NCBI GenBank assembly: GCA_900637135.1
Contig: LR134353.1
Coordinates: 4,650,001 to 4,714,000, forward strand
Source: Mycolicibacterium flavescens
GTDB taxonomy: Bacteria; Actinomycetota; Actinomycetes; Mycobacteriales; Mycobacteriaceae
Direction: 5' to 3'
DNA length: 64,000 nucleotides
In this document: piece after piece, positions 8,333-16,025 of the stretch
Position numbering within the stretch: the first letter of the stretch is position 1
Layout: the number at the start of each line of letters is the position of its first letter
Program-made: the position numbers and the translations under genes
Notes under the pieces: generated by a model
Databases searched by the model: none
Told to the model about the DNA's origin: nothing
Seen by the model: the letters and a program-made list of their open reading frames with translations, nothing else

Positions 8333-8977
8333 TTACTTCTGGGTGACCTTCTTGGCCGTCGCCTTCTTGGCCGGGGCCTTCTTGGCCGGCGTCTTCTTCG
8401 CCGGGGTCTTGGCCGGCGTCTTGGCAGGGGCCTTCTTAGCGGTGTTCTTCACCGGCGCGGCACCCTGGTCGGCCTTCTTCGGCAGCTCGACGCCGACCAG
8501 CTTGGCGGCGCGCTCACCGACGGCGCGCGTCTGCGCGGCCACGTTGCCCAGCGCCTCCTGAGTCAGCTCGACGGCCTGGTCGGTGTACCCCTCGACCCGG
8601 CCGGCGGCCTCGCTGAAGCCGGGCTGGCTGCGCAGGCGCTCGAGTGCGGCCTCACCGCGCTCGACGAGCTTGTTGTAGGTGGTCTGCGCGGCCTCGGCGT
8701 AGGTCTCGGCGAACTTGCGCAGCTCATCGGAGCTCAGACGGTCGCGCAGCTCACCGAACTGCGTCGGCAGGTCGTCCTGCAGTCGGTCGATCCGCGCACG
8801 GGTCTCCTCGACGCGGCTACGCGAGTCGGTGCGGGCGTCGTCGGCGCGCTCACGAAGGGCGGCGACGATCTCGTTGACCCGCTCGAGGGCGAGGTCGGCG
8901 GCACCGACGGCGGCGAGCAACGGCGCCTTCAGGTCGTCGGGGGTGGGCTGGTTCTTGGCGGGAGTGTTCTTGGCCAT
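8333..8977 (-). CDS. hbhA: Heparin-binding hemagglutinin
   Basis: A 214-residue surface adhesin. An N-terminal half rich in Ala/Glu/Arg (about residues 15-150) is predicted to form a long coiled coil, with LERVNEIVAALRERADDA near its start. From about residue 162 the protein is a run of Lys/Ala/Pro repeats (KKAPAKTPAK and variants), the part that binds heparan sulfate and is methylated on lysines in M. tuberculosis. No signal peptide is seen, as is known for HbhA. A good ribosome binding site (AAGGAAC) precedes the ATG. The repeat region is prone to length change between strains. Confidence 0.95.
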   Translation of the reverse strand: MAKNTPAKNQPTPDDLKAPLLAAVGAADLALERVNEIVAALRERADDARTDSRSRVEETRARIDRLQDDLPTQFGELRDRLSSDELRKFAETYAEAAQTTYNKLVERGEAALERLRSQPGFSEAAGRVEGYTDQAVELTQEALGNVAAQTRAVGERAAKLVGVELPKKADQGAAPVKNTAKKAPAKTPAKTPAKKTPAKKAPAKKATAKKVTQK

Positions 8978-9033
8978 GGTGTTCCTTTCTGAGGATGTGG
9001 TTCGGTTGCGTTCGTGTTCAGAAGCCGGAGTCT

Positions 9034-9462
9034 CTATTCAGTCGACGACTCCTGTTCTGTGTCGCTACCTGCCTCGTCAACCTCGGCCTCGTTCTGCTGA
9101 CAGAACGACGTGTAGATGTCGAGCAGCACATGCTTTTGCCGCTCGGTGATCGCCGTGTCGTTGACGATGGCGTCGCGCACCTCGCTCTTCTCGCTGGGCT
9201 CGAGAATCCCGGCCCGCACGTAGAGCACCTCAGCCGACAACCGCAGCGCCTTGGCGATCTGGTTGAGCACGTCGGCAGAGGGTTTGCGCAATCCCCGCTC
9301 GATCTGGCTGAGGTAGGGATTGCTGACGCCGGCCTTCTCGGCCAACTGTCGTACGGATACCTGAGCGGCTTCGCGTTGCGTCCGGATGAACGTGCCGATG
9401 TCCTGGGCGGCGGTCTGCGCAGCGTTGGACACGACGACGGCAAGATTGTCATCCTGCGACAT
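9034..9462 (-). CDS. Xre-family transcriptional regulator (Rv0474-like)
   Basis: A 142-residue DNA-binding protein. A Cro/C1-type helix-turn-helix covers about residues 22-78 (FIRTQREAAQVSVRQLAEKAG, then VSNPYLSQIERGLRKPS). The acidic C-terminus (EAEVDEAGSDTEQESSTE) is disordered. I chose the ATG at 9462 because the family begins MSQDDN/MSREDN; the open frame upstream to 9906 is antisense to DUF445. The gene is co-oriented with hbhA, 56 bases upstream of it, and could control it and itself. An inverted repeat lies in its leader. Confidence 0.88.
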   Translation of the reverse strand: MSQDDNLAVVVSNAAQTAAQDIGTFIRTQREAAQVSVRQLAEKAGVSNPYLSQIERGLRKPSADVLNQIAKALRLSAEVLYVRAGILEPSEKSEVRDAIVNDTAITERQKHVLLDIYTSFCQQNEAEVDEAGSDTEQESSTE

Positions 9463-9520
9463 GCGAAGCCCTCCGTGCCTCGGGTATCCAAAAAGCGACA
9501 CCCCTACCGTACGACGCAGT

Positions 9521-9546
9521 GCTAACTTTTGCAAGCACTCGTTAGC
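9521..9546. promoter_or_regulatory. Inverted repeat upstream of the Xre regulator gene
   Basis: GCTAAC (9521-9526) and GTTAGC (9541-9546) form an inverted repeat with a 14-base spacer that contains AACTTTTGCAAG. It lies about 60 bases before the regulator start and inside the gap after the DUF445 gene, so it could be an autoregulatory operator. No binding data are implied. Confidence 0.35.
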
Positions 9547-9551
9547 GCAGG

Positions 9552-10892
9552 TCAGAATATAAGTTGGGCTACGGAATAGATGACCAGGCCCGCCAGCGCG
9601 CCCACCACGGTGCCGTTGATCCGGATGAATTGCAGGTCGCGTCCGACGTGGAGTTCGATACGGCGGCTGGCCTCGTCGGCGTCCCACCGCTCGACGGTTT
9701 CGGTGATGATCGCGGTGATTTCCACGCCGTACTGGGCGACGAGGTGCTGGGCCGCCCGGATGATCCAGTTGTCGACCTTGTCGCGCAGGTCGGCGTCGTC
9801 GCGCAGCGACTCCCCGATCAGCATCACCGAGTCCGCGACCCGCGTGCGCAGCGTCGATGAGGGGTCGTCCACCGACTCGAACAGAATGCGCTTGGCCGCT
9901 CTCCACGCCGTCTCGGCCGCGCGCGTGACCTCGTCGCGGGCCATGACCTGTTCCTTGACGTTCTCGGCGCGCTCAATGGTGGCCCGATCGTGCTGGAGGT
10001 CGTCGGCGAACTCGAACAGGAACCGGGTCGCCGACCGCCGCAGCTCGTGGTCCGGGTTGCGGCGCACCTTGTCGGTGAAGTCCATCAACTCGCGGTGGAT
10101 GCGGTCGCCGACGAGGTGGTCCACCCAGCGTGGGGACCAGGTGGGCGAGTCGCGTTCGATCACCCGGTCGATGACGGGCCCGGCGTTGAGCGACCACTGG
10201 AAGGCGCGGTCGGCGAGCAGTTGCAGCAGTGCTTCCTGCCGGTGTTCGGCCAGCAGCGTGGCCAGCACCCGACCGATCGGCGGACCCCACTGCGGTTCGG
10301 CGATGCGTTTGACGATCATCCGGTCGAGCACCTGCTGCACATCCTCGTCGCGCAGCATCTCCACCAGAACCCGCAGCACGGTGGCGGTTTCGGCGGCAAC
10401 GCGTTCGGCGTGTGAGCGTTCGGAGAGCCACTTGCCCAGCCGGCCTGCCACTTCGGCGTTGCGCAGCTTCGCCGACACGACTTCAGGAGACAGGAAGTTC
10501 TCGCGAACGAAGGCGCCGAGCCCCTCGCCGAGCTGGTCCTTTTTGCGCTTGATGATCGCGGTGTGCGGGATCGGGATGCCGAGTGGGTGCTTGAACAGGG
10601 CGGTGACCGCGAACCAGTCCGCCAGGGCGCCGACCATGCCGGCCTCGGCTGCGGCGCGCACATAGCCGACCCAGACCGGGGCAGCACCGGCGGACTGGGC
10701 CCAGGTGCAGATGAGGAAGATGACCGAGGCGCCGACGAGAAAACTCAGCGCGACGACCTTCATGCGCCGCAGCGAACGGCGGCGCTCCGCATCGGCTACG
10801 GAGTCGGCCCCGGCCAAGGACTCGGCGAAGCTTCTCCGCGGGGCGGGCGGAACCGTCGGGGCGTGCCGTCCGGCGCTCGGTCTATGTGCCAC
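9552..10892 (-). CDS. DUF445 family membrane protein (Rv0473-like)
   Basis: A 446-residue protein of the DUF445/YjiN family. Two hydrophobic segments follow the basic RRRSLRRMKVVALSF stretch (about residues 40-60 and 66-90), a long alpha-helical soluble region follows with FKHPLGIPIPHTAIIKRKKDQLGEGLG typical of the family, and a C-terminal helix (VGALAGLVIYSVAQLIF) returns to the membrane. Function unknown. I chose the GTG at 10892, which has GGAGAAG close before it and matches the length of the family; the open frame continues upstream through the divergent TetR promoter and is not coding there. Confidence 0.8.
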   Translation of the reverse strand: MAHRPSAGRHAPTVPPAPRRSFAESLAGADSVADAERRRSLRRMKVVALSFLVGASVIFLICTWAQSAGAAPVWVGYVRAAAEAGMVGALADWFAVTALFKHPLGIPIPHTAIIKRKKDQLGEGLGAFVRENFLSPEVVSAKLRNAEVAGRLGKWLSERSHAERVAAETATVLRVLVEMLRDEDVQQVLDRMIVKRIAEPQWGPPIGRVLATLLAEHRQEALLQLLADRAFQWSLNAGPVIDRVIERDSPTWSPRWVDHLVGDRIHRELMDFTDKVRRNPDHELRRSATRFLFEFADDLQHDRATIERAENVKEQVMARDEVTRAAETAWRAAKRILFESVDDPSSTLRTRVADSVMLIGESLRDDADLRDKVDNWIIRAAQHLVAQYGVEITAIITETVERWDADEASRRIELHVGRDLQFIRINGTVVGALAGLVIYSVAQLIF

Positions 10893-10995
10893 TTCTCCAT
10901 CATCCGCTACGACGCGCGGCAGCTCGGACCGACAACACGCGGTGTCAAGATCGGCCGTACTATCGAGGGGAACTACGGAACGGATCACGGGGATA

Positions 10996-11706
10996 GTGGC
11001 ACAACAGTCCGAGGCGATCGCGGTCAAGACAGACGGCCGCAAGCGGCGTTGGCACAAGCACAAGGTAGAGCGCCGCAACGAGCTGGTGGATGGCACCCTT
11101 GAGGCGATCCGCCGACTCGGTAGTGGCGTCAGCATGGACGAGATCGCGGCCGAGATCGGCGTCTCGAAGACGGTGCTGTACCGCTACTTCGTCGATAAGA
11201 ACGACCTCACGACCGCGGTGATGATGCGGTTCGCGCAGACGACGCTGATCCCGAACATGGCCGCGGCGCTGTCGTCGAACCTGGACGGCTTTGAACTCAC
11301 TCGCGAGGTGATCCGGGTCTATGTCGAAACGGTGGCGGCCGAACCCGAGCCCTATCAGTTCGTGATGGCGAACAACTCGGCGAGCAAGAGCCGCGCGGTC
11401 GCCACGTCCGAGCAGATCATCGCCCGCATGTTGGCGGTGATGCTGCGACGCCGGATGCAGGAGGCCGGTATGGACACCGGCGGCGTCGAACCGTGGGCGT
11501 ACCACACAGTCGGCGGTGTTCAGCTTGCCACGCACTCGTGGATGTCCAACCGGCGCATGAGCTCCGACGAGCTGATCGACTACCTGACCATGCTCTCGTG
11601 GAATGCGCTGTGCGGCATCGTCGAAGTGGGCGGGTCACTCGAGGCGTTCCGCGGCCGACCACACCCGTCGCCGGCGCTTCCACCCCCGACGCAAGACGAC
11701 CAGTGA
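10996..11706 (+). CDS. TetR-family transcriptional regulator (Rv0472c-like)
   Basis: A 236-residue repressor. The N-terminal helix-turn-helix (about residues 24-70) contains GVSMDEIAAEIGVSKTVLYR then YFVDKNDL, the classic TetR recognition helix. The GTG at 10996 follows GGGGAT and matches the family start; the longer open frame upstream is antisense to DUF445. It is divergent from the DUF445 gene with 103 bases between. Its stop overlaps the GTG of the PPK2 gene (GTGA), so repressor and kinase are one transcription unit. Confidence 0.87.
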   Translation: MAQQSEAIAVKTDGRKRRWHKHKVERRNELVDGTLEAIRRLGSGVSMDEIAAEIGVSKTVLYRYFVDKNDLTTAVMMRFAQTTLIPNMAAALSSNLDGFELTREVIRVYVETVAAEPEPYQFVMANNSASKSRAVATSEQIIARMLAVMLRRRMQEAGMDTGGVEPWAYHTVGGVQLATHSWMSNRRMSSDELIDYLTMLSWNALCGIVEVGGSLEAFRGRPHPSPALPPPTQDDQ

Positions 11707-12557
11707 GCCCGGACCCGGTCACCTCGCCCATCGCCGACGCGGTGCGGTTTCGGACCGGCGACAAGGTGGCCGATCTGAACCCCTCGGCGACACCGGGTTT
11801 CGACGGCGCCAAAGCCGATGCGGCTCCGGTGCAAGCGGCCCGCAGCAATCGCCTCGCCGAGCTGCAGGAGATGCTCTACGCCAGTTCCAAAGGCCGTGAC
11901 GACGCCCGCTCGGTCTTACTTGTGCTGCAGGGCATGGATGCCGCGGGCAAGGGCGGTATCGTCAAACATGTTGTCGGAGCTGTCAACCCGATGGGCGTAC
12001 GCTACACCGCATTTGGCAAACCGACACCGGAGGAGCTGGCGCACGACTTCCTGTGGCGGATCCGGCGCGCGTTGCCGCCGCCGGGACATATCGGCGTCTT
12101 CGACCGGTCGCATTACGAGGACGTGCTCATCGTTCGGGTGCACAACCTGGTGCCGCCGGAGGTGTGGGGTGCGCGCTACGACGAGATCAACGCGTTCGAG
12201 CGTGAACTCGTCGACGGTGGAACGACTCTGGTGAAGGTGGCGATGTTCATCTCGTTGGACGAGCAGAAGAAGCAGCTCCTCGAACGGCTCGACGACCCGA
12301 CGAAATACTGGAAGTACAACCCCGGCGACATCGACGAGCGCCTCAAATGGCCCCAGTATCAGGAGGCCTACCAGGCGGTGCTGGACCGCACGTCGACGGA
12401 CTATGCGCCGTGGCACGTGGTGCCCTGCGATCGCCGGTGGTACAGCCGGCTCGCCGTCACCGAACTGCTGATCGAAGCGCTCGAGGCCCTCGACTTGTCA
12501 TACCCGCCTGCGGATTTCGACGTCGACGCGGAACGCAAGCGGTTATTGGAGTCGTAG
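11703..12557 (+). CDS. Polyphosphate kinase 2 family protein
   Basis: A 284-residue cytoplasmic kinase of the PPK2 family, which moves phosphate between polyphosphate and nucleotides. Walker A is LQGMDAAGKGG near residue 82 and Walker B is FDRSHYEDV near residue 135; the lid region with KKQLLERLDDPTKYWKYNPG is typical. A single PPK2 domain points to class I or III (phosphorylates NDP), but the class cannot be fixed by eye. The start overlaps the TetR stop by four bases, so dosage may be tied to that repressor. M. tuberculosis has no PPK2 at this position. Confidence 0.88.
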   Translation: MSPDPVTSPIADAVRFRTGDKVADLNPSATPGFDGAKADAAPVQAARSNRLAELQEMLYASSKGRDDARSVLLVLQGMDAAGKGGIVKHVVGAVNPMGVRYTAFGKPTPEELAHDFLWRIRRALPPPGHIGVFDRSHYEDVLIVRVHNLVPPEVWGARYDEINAFERELVDGGTTLVKVAMFISLDEQKKQLLERLDDPTKYWKYNPGDIDERLKWPQYQEAYQAVLDRTSTDYAPWHVVPCDRRWYSRLAVTELLIEALEALDLSYPPADFDVDAERKRLLES

Positions 12558-12561
12558 GCGC

Positions 12562-12617
12562 CGAGACTGCGGTTTCTGACGAATTTCGGCCGATTCCTCT
12601 CATAAACCGCAGTCTCG
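12562..12617. repeat. Perfect 14-base inverted repeat (hairpin) after the PPK2 gene
   Basis: Arms 12562-12575 and 12604-12617 are perfect inverted copies (CGAGACTGCGGTTT and its complement) around a 28-base loop, five bases after the PPK2 stop. It can act as a terminator-like hairpin. Part of it (GCGGTTTCTGAC, then CAGTCTCG about 48 bases on) recurs at 37734-37781, so it is also a dispersed repeat. Confidence 0.65.
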
Positions 12618-12653
12618 TGGAACCGGTATAGCGCTTTTCGCATCTAACTGGAT

Positions 12654-13493
12654 ATGGACCGTCTCATCGTGGGCAGCGACGCACTCGCAGCCGGCACCGT
12701 GACACGTCACGACCTACGCACCAACTACGTCAAGGTGCACCGCAACATATACGCGCCGACAGGAATGGAACTCGACGCGCGTGTTCGAGCACATGCCGCA
12801 TGGCTTTGGTCTCGCGGACAAGCGACTCTATTCGGCCATTCGGCCGCGGCGATGTTCGGAACTCGCTGGCTACCGCCCGACGGACCGGCGGAACTGGCAC
12901 GAATACGGCATCGATCTCCGCGCGGAATCGTCATCTACAGTGGGACGCTCGCCGATGACGAGGTCTGCCTGCGAGGAAGTTTCGACTGTACGACACCCGC
13001 TCGCACGGCTTATGACCTAGGTCGGCGCGTGCCGGGGGATCTGGGGATCATGCGAATCGACGCCCTGCTCAACGCGACCGGGTGCACCGTCGCCGAAGTG
13101 CAGGGCATCGCGAACCGCTATCCCGGCGCACGGGGCATCCGTGCACTGCGCGCGACAATGGATCTCGTCGATGGCGGCGCGGAATCGCCGAAAGAGACCG
13201 AGCTTCGCCTGCTGCTCGTCCGTAATGGGTTGCCTCACCCGGCCACGCAGATTCGCGTTGGCAATCGCCGAATCGATATGGGCTGGTGCCAGTGGAAAGT
13301 GGGCGTCGAGTACGACGGAGTGCAGCATTGGACCAGTCCGGACATTCACGCCGGAGACATCGAACGGCTGGAGTTCTTGGCCGCGCAAGGCTGGCTGATC
13401 GTGCGGGTCAGCGCGCGTCACCTACGGTTTCAACGAGCCGAGATAGTGCGCCGGGTATGCGAGGCGCTCAGGAGCCGCGGCTGCCCCGTTTGA
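12654..13493 (+). CDS. DUF559 / VSR-like endonuclease-fold protein with AbiEi-like N-terminus
   Basis: A 279-residue protein of a type common in actinobacteria. The N-terminal half (residues 1-150) resembles the AbiEi-type domain of abortive-infection antitoxins, with LRTNYVKVHRNIYAP and SAAAMFGTRW. The C-terminal half looks like a DUF559 (PD-(D/E)XK, VSR-like) nuclease fold: ETELRLLLVRNGL, RRIDMGWCQWKVGVEYDG and a final WLIVRVSARHLR. No partner toxin is next to it. Codon use looks slightly less GC-rich than the neighbours, which would fit transfer, but I could not measure it. Substrate and role unknown. Confidence 0.7.
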   Translation: MDRLIVGSDALAAGTVTRHDLRTNYVKVHRNIYAPTGMELDARVRAHAAWLWSRGQATLFGHSAAAMFGTRWLPPDGPAELARIRHRSPRGIVIYSGTLADDEVCLRGSFDCTTPARTAYDLGRRVPGDLGIMRIDALLNATGCTVAEVQGIANRYPGARGIRALRATMDLVDGGAESPKETELRLLLVRNGLPHPATQIRVGNRRIDMGWCQWKVGVEYDGVQHWTSPDIHAGDIERLEFLAAQGWLIVRVSARHLRFQRAEIVRRVCEALRSRGCPV

Positions 13494-13510
13494 TGGGCGT
13501 GCGCTCGGCG

Positions 13511-14365
13511 CTAATAACTGTAGAAGCCCTGGCCTGACTTCTTGCCGAGCTGCCCCGCCTCGACCATCCGCAGCAGCAGCGGTGGCGGCGCGTAGTGCGG
13601 GTCCTTGAGTTCATCGAACATCGAGTCTGCGATCAGCTTCATGGTGTCCAGACCGATCAGGTCCGAAAGGCGCAGCGGGCCCATCGGATGTGAGAGCCCG
13701 GCCACGATTGCCTTGTCGACGTCCTCCACCGTGGCGACGCCGGCCTCCACCATCCGGATCGCCGAGAGCAGGTAAGGCACCAGCAGCGCATTGACGACGA
13801 ACCCGGAGCGGTCGCTGCACCGCACCACCTGCTTGCCGAGCACCTCGCTCGCGAACTGCTCGGTCCGCTGCAGCGCCTCCTCGGAGGTCACCAGCGTGTT
13901 GACCAGCTCCACCAGCGGCAGCACCGGCACCGGGTTGAAGAAGTGCAGCCCCAGCACGCGACTCGGATTCTTCGTTGCCGCAGCGATTTTCATGATTGGG
14001 ATGCTCGACGTGTTCGACGCGAGGACCGCGTCGGGATCGGTGACGACGGCGTCGAGCTCGGCGAAGACCTTGGCCTTGACGGCCTCGTCCTCGATGATCG
14101 CCTCGATCACGAGTTGACGGTCGGCCAGGTCGGACAGATCGGTGGTGTACGACAGCCGCGCCAACGTCGCATCGCGGTCGGCCTCCGACAGCTTGCCCTT
14201 GCTCGCGGCCCGCTCCAACGAGCCGGTGATCCGCTTGCGCCCGGCCTCGACGAGTTCCTCGGACGGCTCGTAGACGACGACGCTGGCGCCGGCTTTCGCG
14301 GCCACCTCCGCGATGCCGCTGCCCATCTGTCCGGCGCCGACCACACCGACTCGTTCAATGCTCAC
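13511..14365 (-). CDS. fadB2: 3-hydroxybutyryl-CoA dehydrogenase
   Basis: A 284-residue NAD(P)-dependent dehydrogenase that oxidises 3-hydroxyacyl-CoA (typically 3-hydroxybutyryl-CoA) in fat and acetoacetyl-CoA metabolism. The Rossmann motif VGVVGAGQMGSGIAEV is at the start, the family block HFFNPVPVLPLVE near residue 140 holds the catalytic His, and GKKSGQGFYSY closes the C-terminal domain. I prefer the GTG at 14365 because GAGAGGA lies five bases before it; the ATG at 14380 would lie upstream of that site. It follows icl on the same strand, as in M. tuberculosis. Confidence 0.9.
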   Translation of the reverse strand: MSIERVGVVGAGQMGSGIAEVAAKAGASVVVYEPSEELVEAGRKRITGSLERAASKGKLSEADRDATLARLSYTTDLSDLADRQLVIEAIIEDEAVKAKVFAELDAVVTDPDAVLASNTSSIPIMKIAAATKNPSRVLGLHFFNPVPVLPLVELVNTLVTSEEALQRTEQFASEVLGKQVVRCSDRSGFVVNALLVPYLLSAIRMVEAGVATVEDVDKAIVAGLSHPMGPLRLSDLIGLDTMKLIADSMFDELKDPHYAPPPLLLRMVEAGQLGKKSGQGFYSY

Positions 14366-14383
14366 TTGCGTCCTCTCCATAAC

Positions 14384-14418
14384 ATCAGGCCCCGCCCAAT
14401 ATAAGGACGGGGCCTGAT
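14384..14418. terminator. Hairpin between icl and fadB2
   Basis: Perfect 11-base inverted arms at 14384-14394 and 14408-14418 (ATCAGGCCCCG and complement) with a 13-base loop lie between the icl stop and the fadB2 start. No T-tract follows on the reverse strand. It may weaken readthrough from icl into fadB2 or shield the 3' end of icl mRNA. Confidence 0.5.
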
Positions 14419-14470
14419 GACAAGCCGTTGGGCCTCGTGAGCCTACTGGGCCTGGTCTAGGGGGCCTGAC

Positions 14471-15757
14471 TTAGTGGAACTGACCCTCTTCGGTCGAACC
14501 CTTCAGCGCGGTCGTCGAGCTGTTCGGGTCCACCGTCGTGGCGATCCGGTCGAAGTAGCCGGCGCCGACCTCGCGCTGATGCTTGGTTGCGGTGTAACCC
14601 CGCTCCTCGGCGGCGAATTCGCGCTCCTGCAGCTCGACGTATGCCGACATCTGGTTGCGGGCGTAGCCGTAAGCCAGGTCGAACATCGAGTAGTTCAGCG
14701 CGTGGAAGCCGGCCAGCGTGATGAACTGGAACTTGAAGCCCATCGCGCCCAGCTCCTTCTGGAACTTCGCGATCGTCGCGTCGTCGAGGTGCTTCTTCCA
14801 GTTGAACGACGGCGAGCAGTTGTAGGCCAGCATCTGGTCCGGGAACTCGGCCTGCACGCCCTCGGCGAACTTCTTGGCCAGCTCGAGGTCGGGGGTGCCG
14901 GTCTCCATCCAGATCAGATCGGCGTACGGCGCGTAGGCCTTGGCGCGCGCGATGCACGGCTCGATGCCGTTCTTGACGGTGTAAAAGCCTTCCTTGGTCC
15001 GCTCACCGGTGATGAACGGCTGATCGCGCTCGTCGACGTCGGAGGTGATCAAGGTGGCCGCCTCGGCGTCGGTGCGCGCGATGACCACGGTCGGGACGTC
15101 GGCGACGTCGGCCGCCAGGCGTGCCGAGGTCAGGGTGCGGATGTGCTGCTGGGTCGGGATCAGCACCTTGCCACCGAGGTGACCGCACTTCTTCTCCGAT
15201 GCCAGCTGATCCTCCCAGTGCGAACCCGCGACACCGGCGGCGATCATCGCCTTCTGCAGCTCGTAGACGTTCAACGCACCGCCGAAACCGGCCTCGCCGT
15301 CGGCGACGATCGGCACCAGCCAGTTCTCGACCGAGGTGTCGCCCTCGACCTTGGCGATCTCGTCGGCGCGAAGCAGCGCGTTGTTGATCCGGCGCACGAC
15401 CTGCGGCACCGAGTTGGCCGGGTACAGGCTCTGGTCGGGGTAGGTGTGACCGGACAGGTTCGCGTCACCGGCGACCTGCCACCCGGACAGGTAGATGGCC
15501 TTCAGCCCGGCACGCACCTGCTGGACGGCCATGTTGCCGGTCAGCGCGCCGAGCGCGTTGACGAACTCCATGTCATGCAGCTGGTTCCACAGGATCTCCG
15601 CCCCACGCTTGGCCAGCGTGGACTCCTCGACGACGGTGCCCTGCAGCGCAACGACGTCCTCGGCCGAATAGTCGCGGGTGACGTTCTTCCAGCGGGGATT
15701 GGTGTCCCAGTCGCGCTGAATTTCTTCGGCACTCTTCGGCTTGCCAACGGTTGACAT
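14471..15757 (-). CDS. icl: Isocitrate lyase
   Basis: A 428-residue cytoplasmic enzyme that splits isocitrate to glyoxylate and succinate, first step of the glyoxylate shunt, and in mycobacteria also acts on 2-methylisocitrate. The signature EKKCGH holds the catalytic Cys191, the same position as in M. tuberculosis ICL1, and the length equals that enzyme. FGGALNVYELQKAM and NCSPSFNWKKHLDD are also family blocks. It is transcribed toward fadB2; its 268-base upstream region has TGCGAA motifs likely bound by RamB, whose gene is one gene away. Confidence 0.97.
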   Translation of the reverse strand: MSTVGKPKSAEEIQRDWDTNPRWKNVTRDYSAEDVVALQGTVVEESTLAKRGAEILWNQLHDMEFVNALGALTGNMAVQQVRAGLKAIYLSGWQVAGDANLSGHTYPDQSLYPANSVPQVVRRINNALLRADEIAKVEGDTSVENWLVPIVADGEAGFGGALNVYELQKAMIAAGVAGSHWEDQLASEKKCGHLGGKVLIPTQQHIRTLTSARLAADVADVPTVVIARTDAEAATLITSDVDERDQPFITGERTKEGFYTVKNGIEPCIARAKAYAPYADLIWMETGTPDLELAKKFAEGVQAEFPDQMLAYNCSPSFNWKKHLDDATIAKFQKELGAMGFKFQFITLAGFHALNYSMFDLAYGYARNQMSAYVELQEREFAAEERGYTATKHQREVGAGYFDRIATTVDPNSSTTALKGSTEEGQFH

Positions 15758-15880
15758 GGCGCTCCTTCGATCTGTTCACTATCGCCGCGGCGCCGCCGGA
15801 GTAGCCCGGCTTGTTAACGCCCAAACGGTTTAGCAGTTTCGCTACTACGAGGATGCCTCAGTCCATTAGCGCAGGTCCAG

Positions 15881-15940
15881 CCGTTTCGAATGCCAACTTT
15901 CGCCAACCACTTCCTCAGATTTGCGAATTTTGCGAAGAAC
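15881..15940. promoter_or_regulatory. Putative RamB operator region upstream of icl
   Basis: Two direct TGCGAA hexamers nine bases apart (15922-15927 and 15931-15936) and a nearby CAACTTTCGCCAA-like stretch resemble RamB sites, whose corynebacterial core is AAACTTTGCAAA. The same TGCGAA half-site forms an inverted repeat before ramB. The 15758-16025 gap holds nothing else I can call. Confidence 0.5.
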
Positions 15941-16025
15941 CAGGTGCGCTTGACCGGTTCAGAAGTTACCGATGAGTAGGCGATTTCCGCAGGTCAGTAC
16001 GCCCGTACTGTTAAACCGATCATGA

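Noticed and set aside
8402..8470. CRISPR-like short repeats in the Lys-rich part of hbhA
   Set aside because: They are in-frame codons for KKAPAK-type repeats of one protein, with no spacers.
8312..8992. Leu/Gly/Arg-rich forward frame opposite hbhA
   Set aside because: The repeats are the complement of the Lys/Ala/Pro repeats of HbhA.
14474..15754. Forward open frame of 426 codons opposite icl
   Set aside because: Icl is certain on the other strand (Cys191 motif); the forward frame is its shadow.
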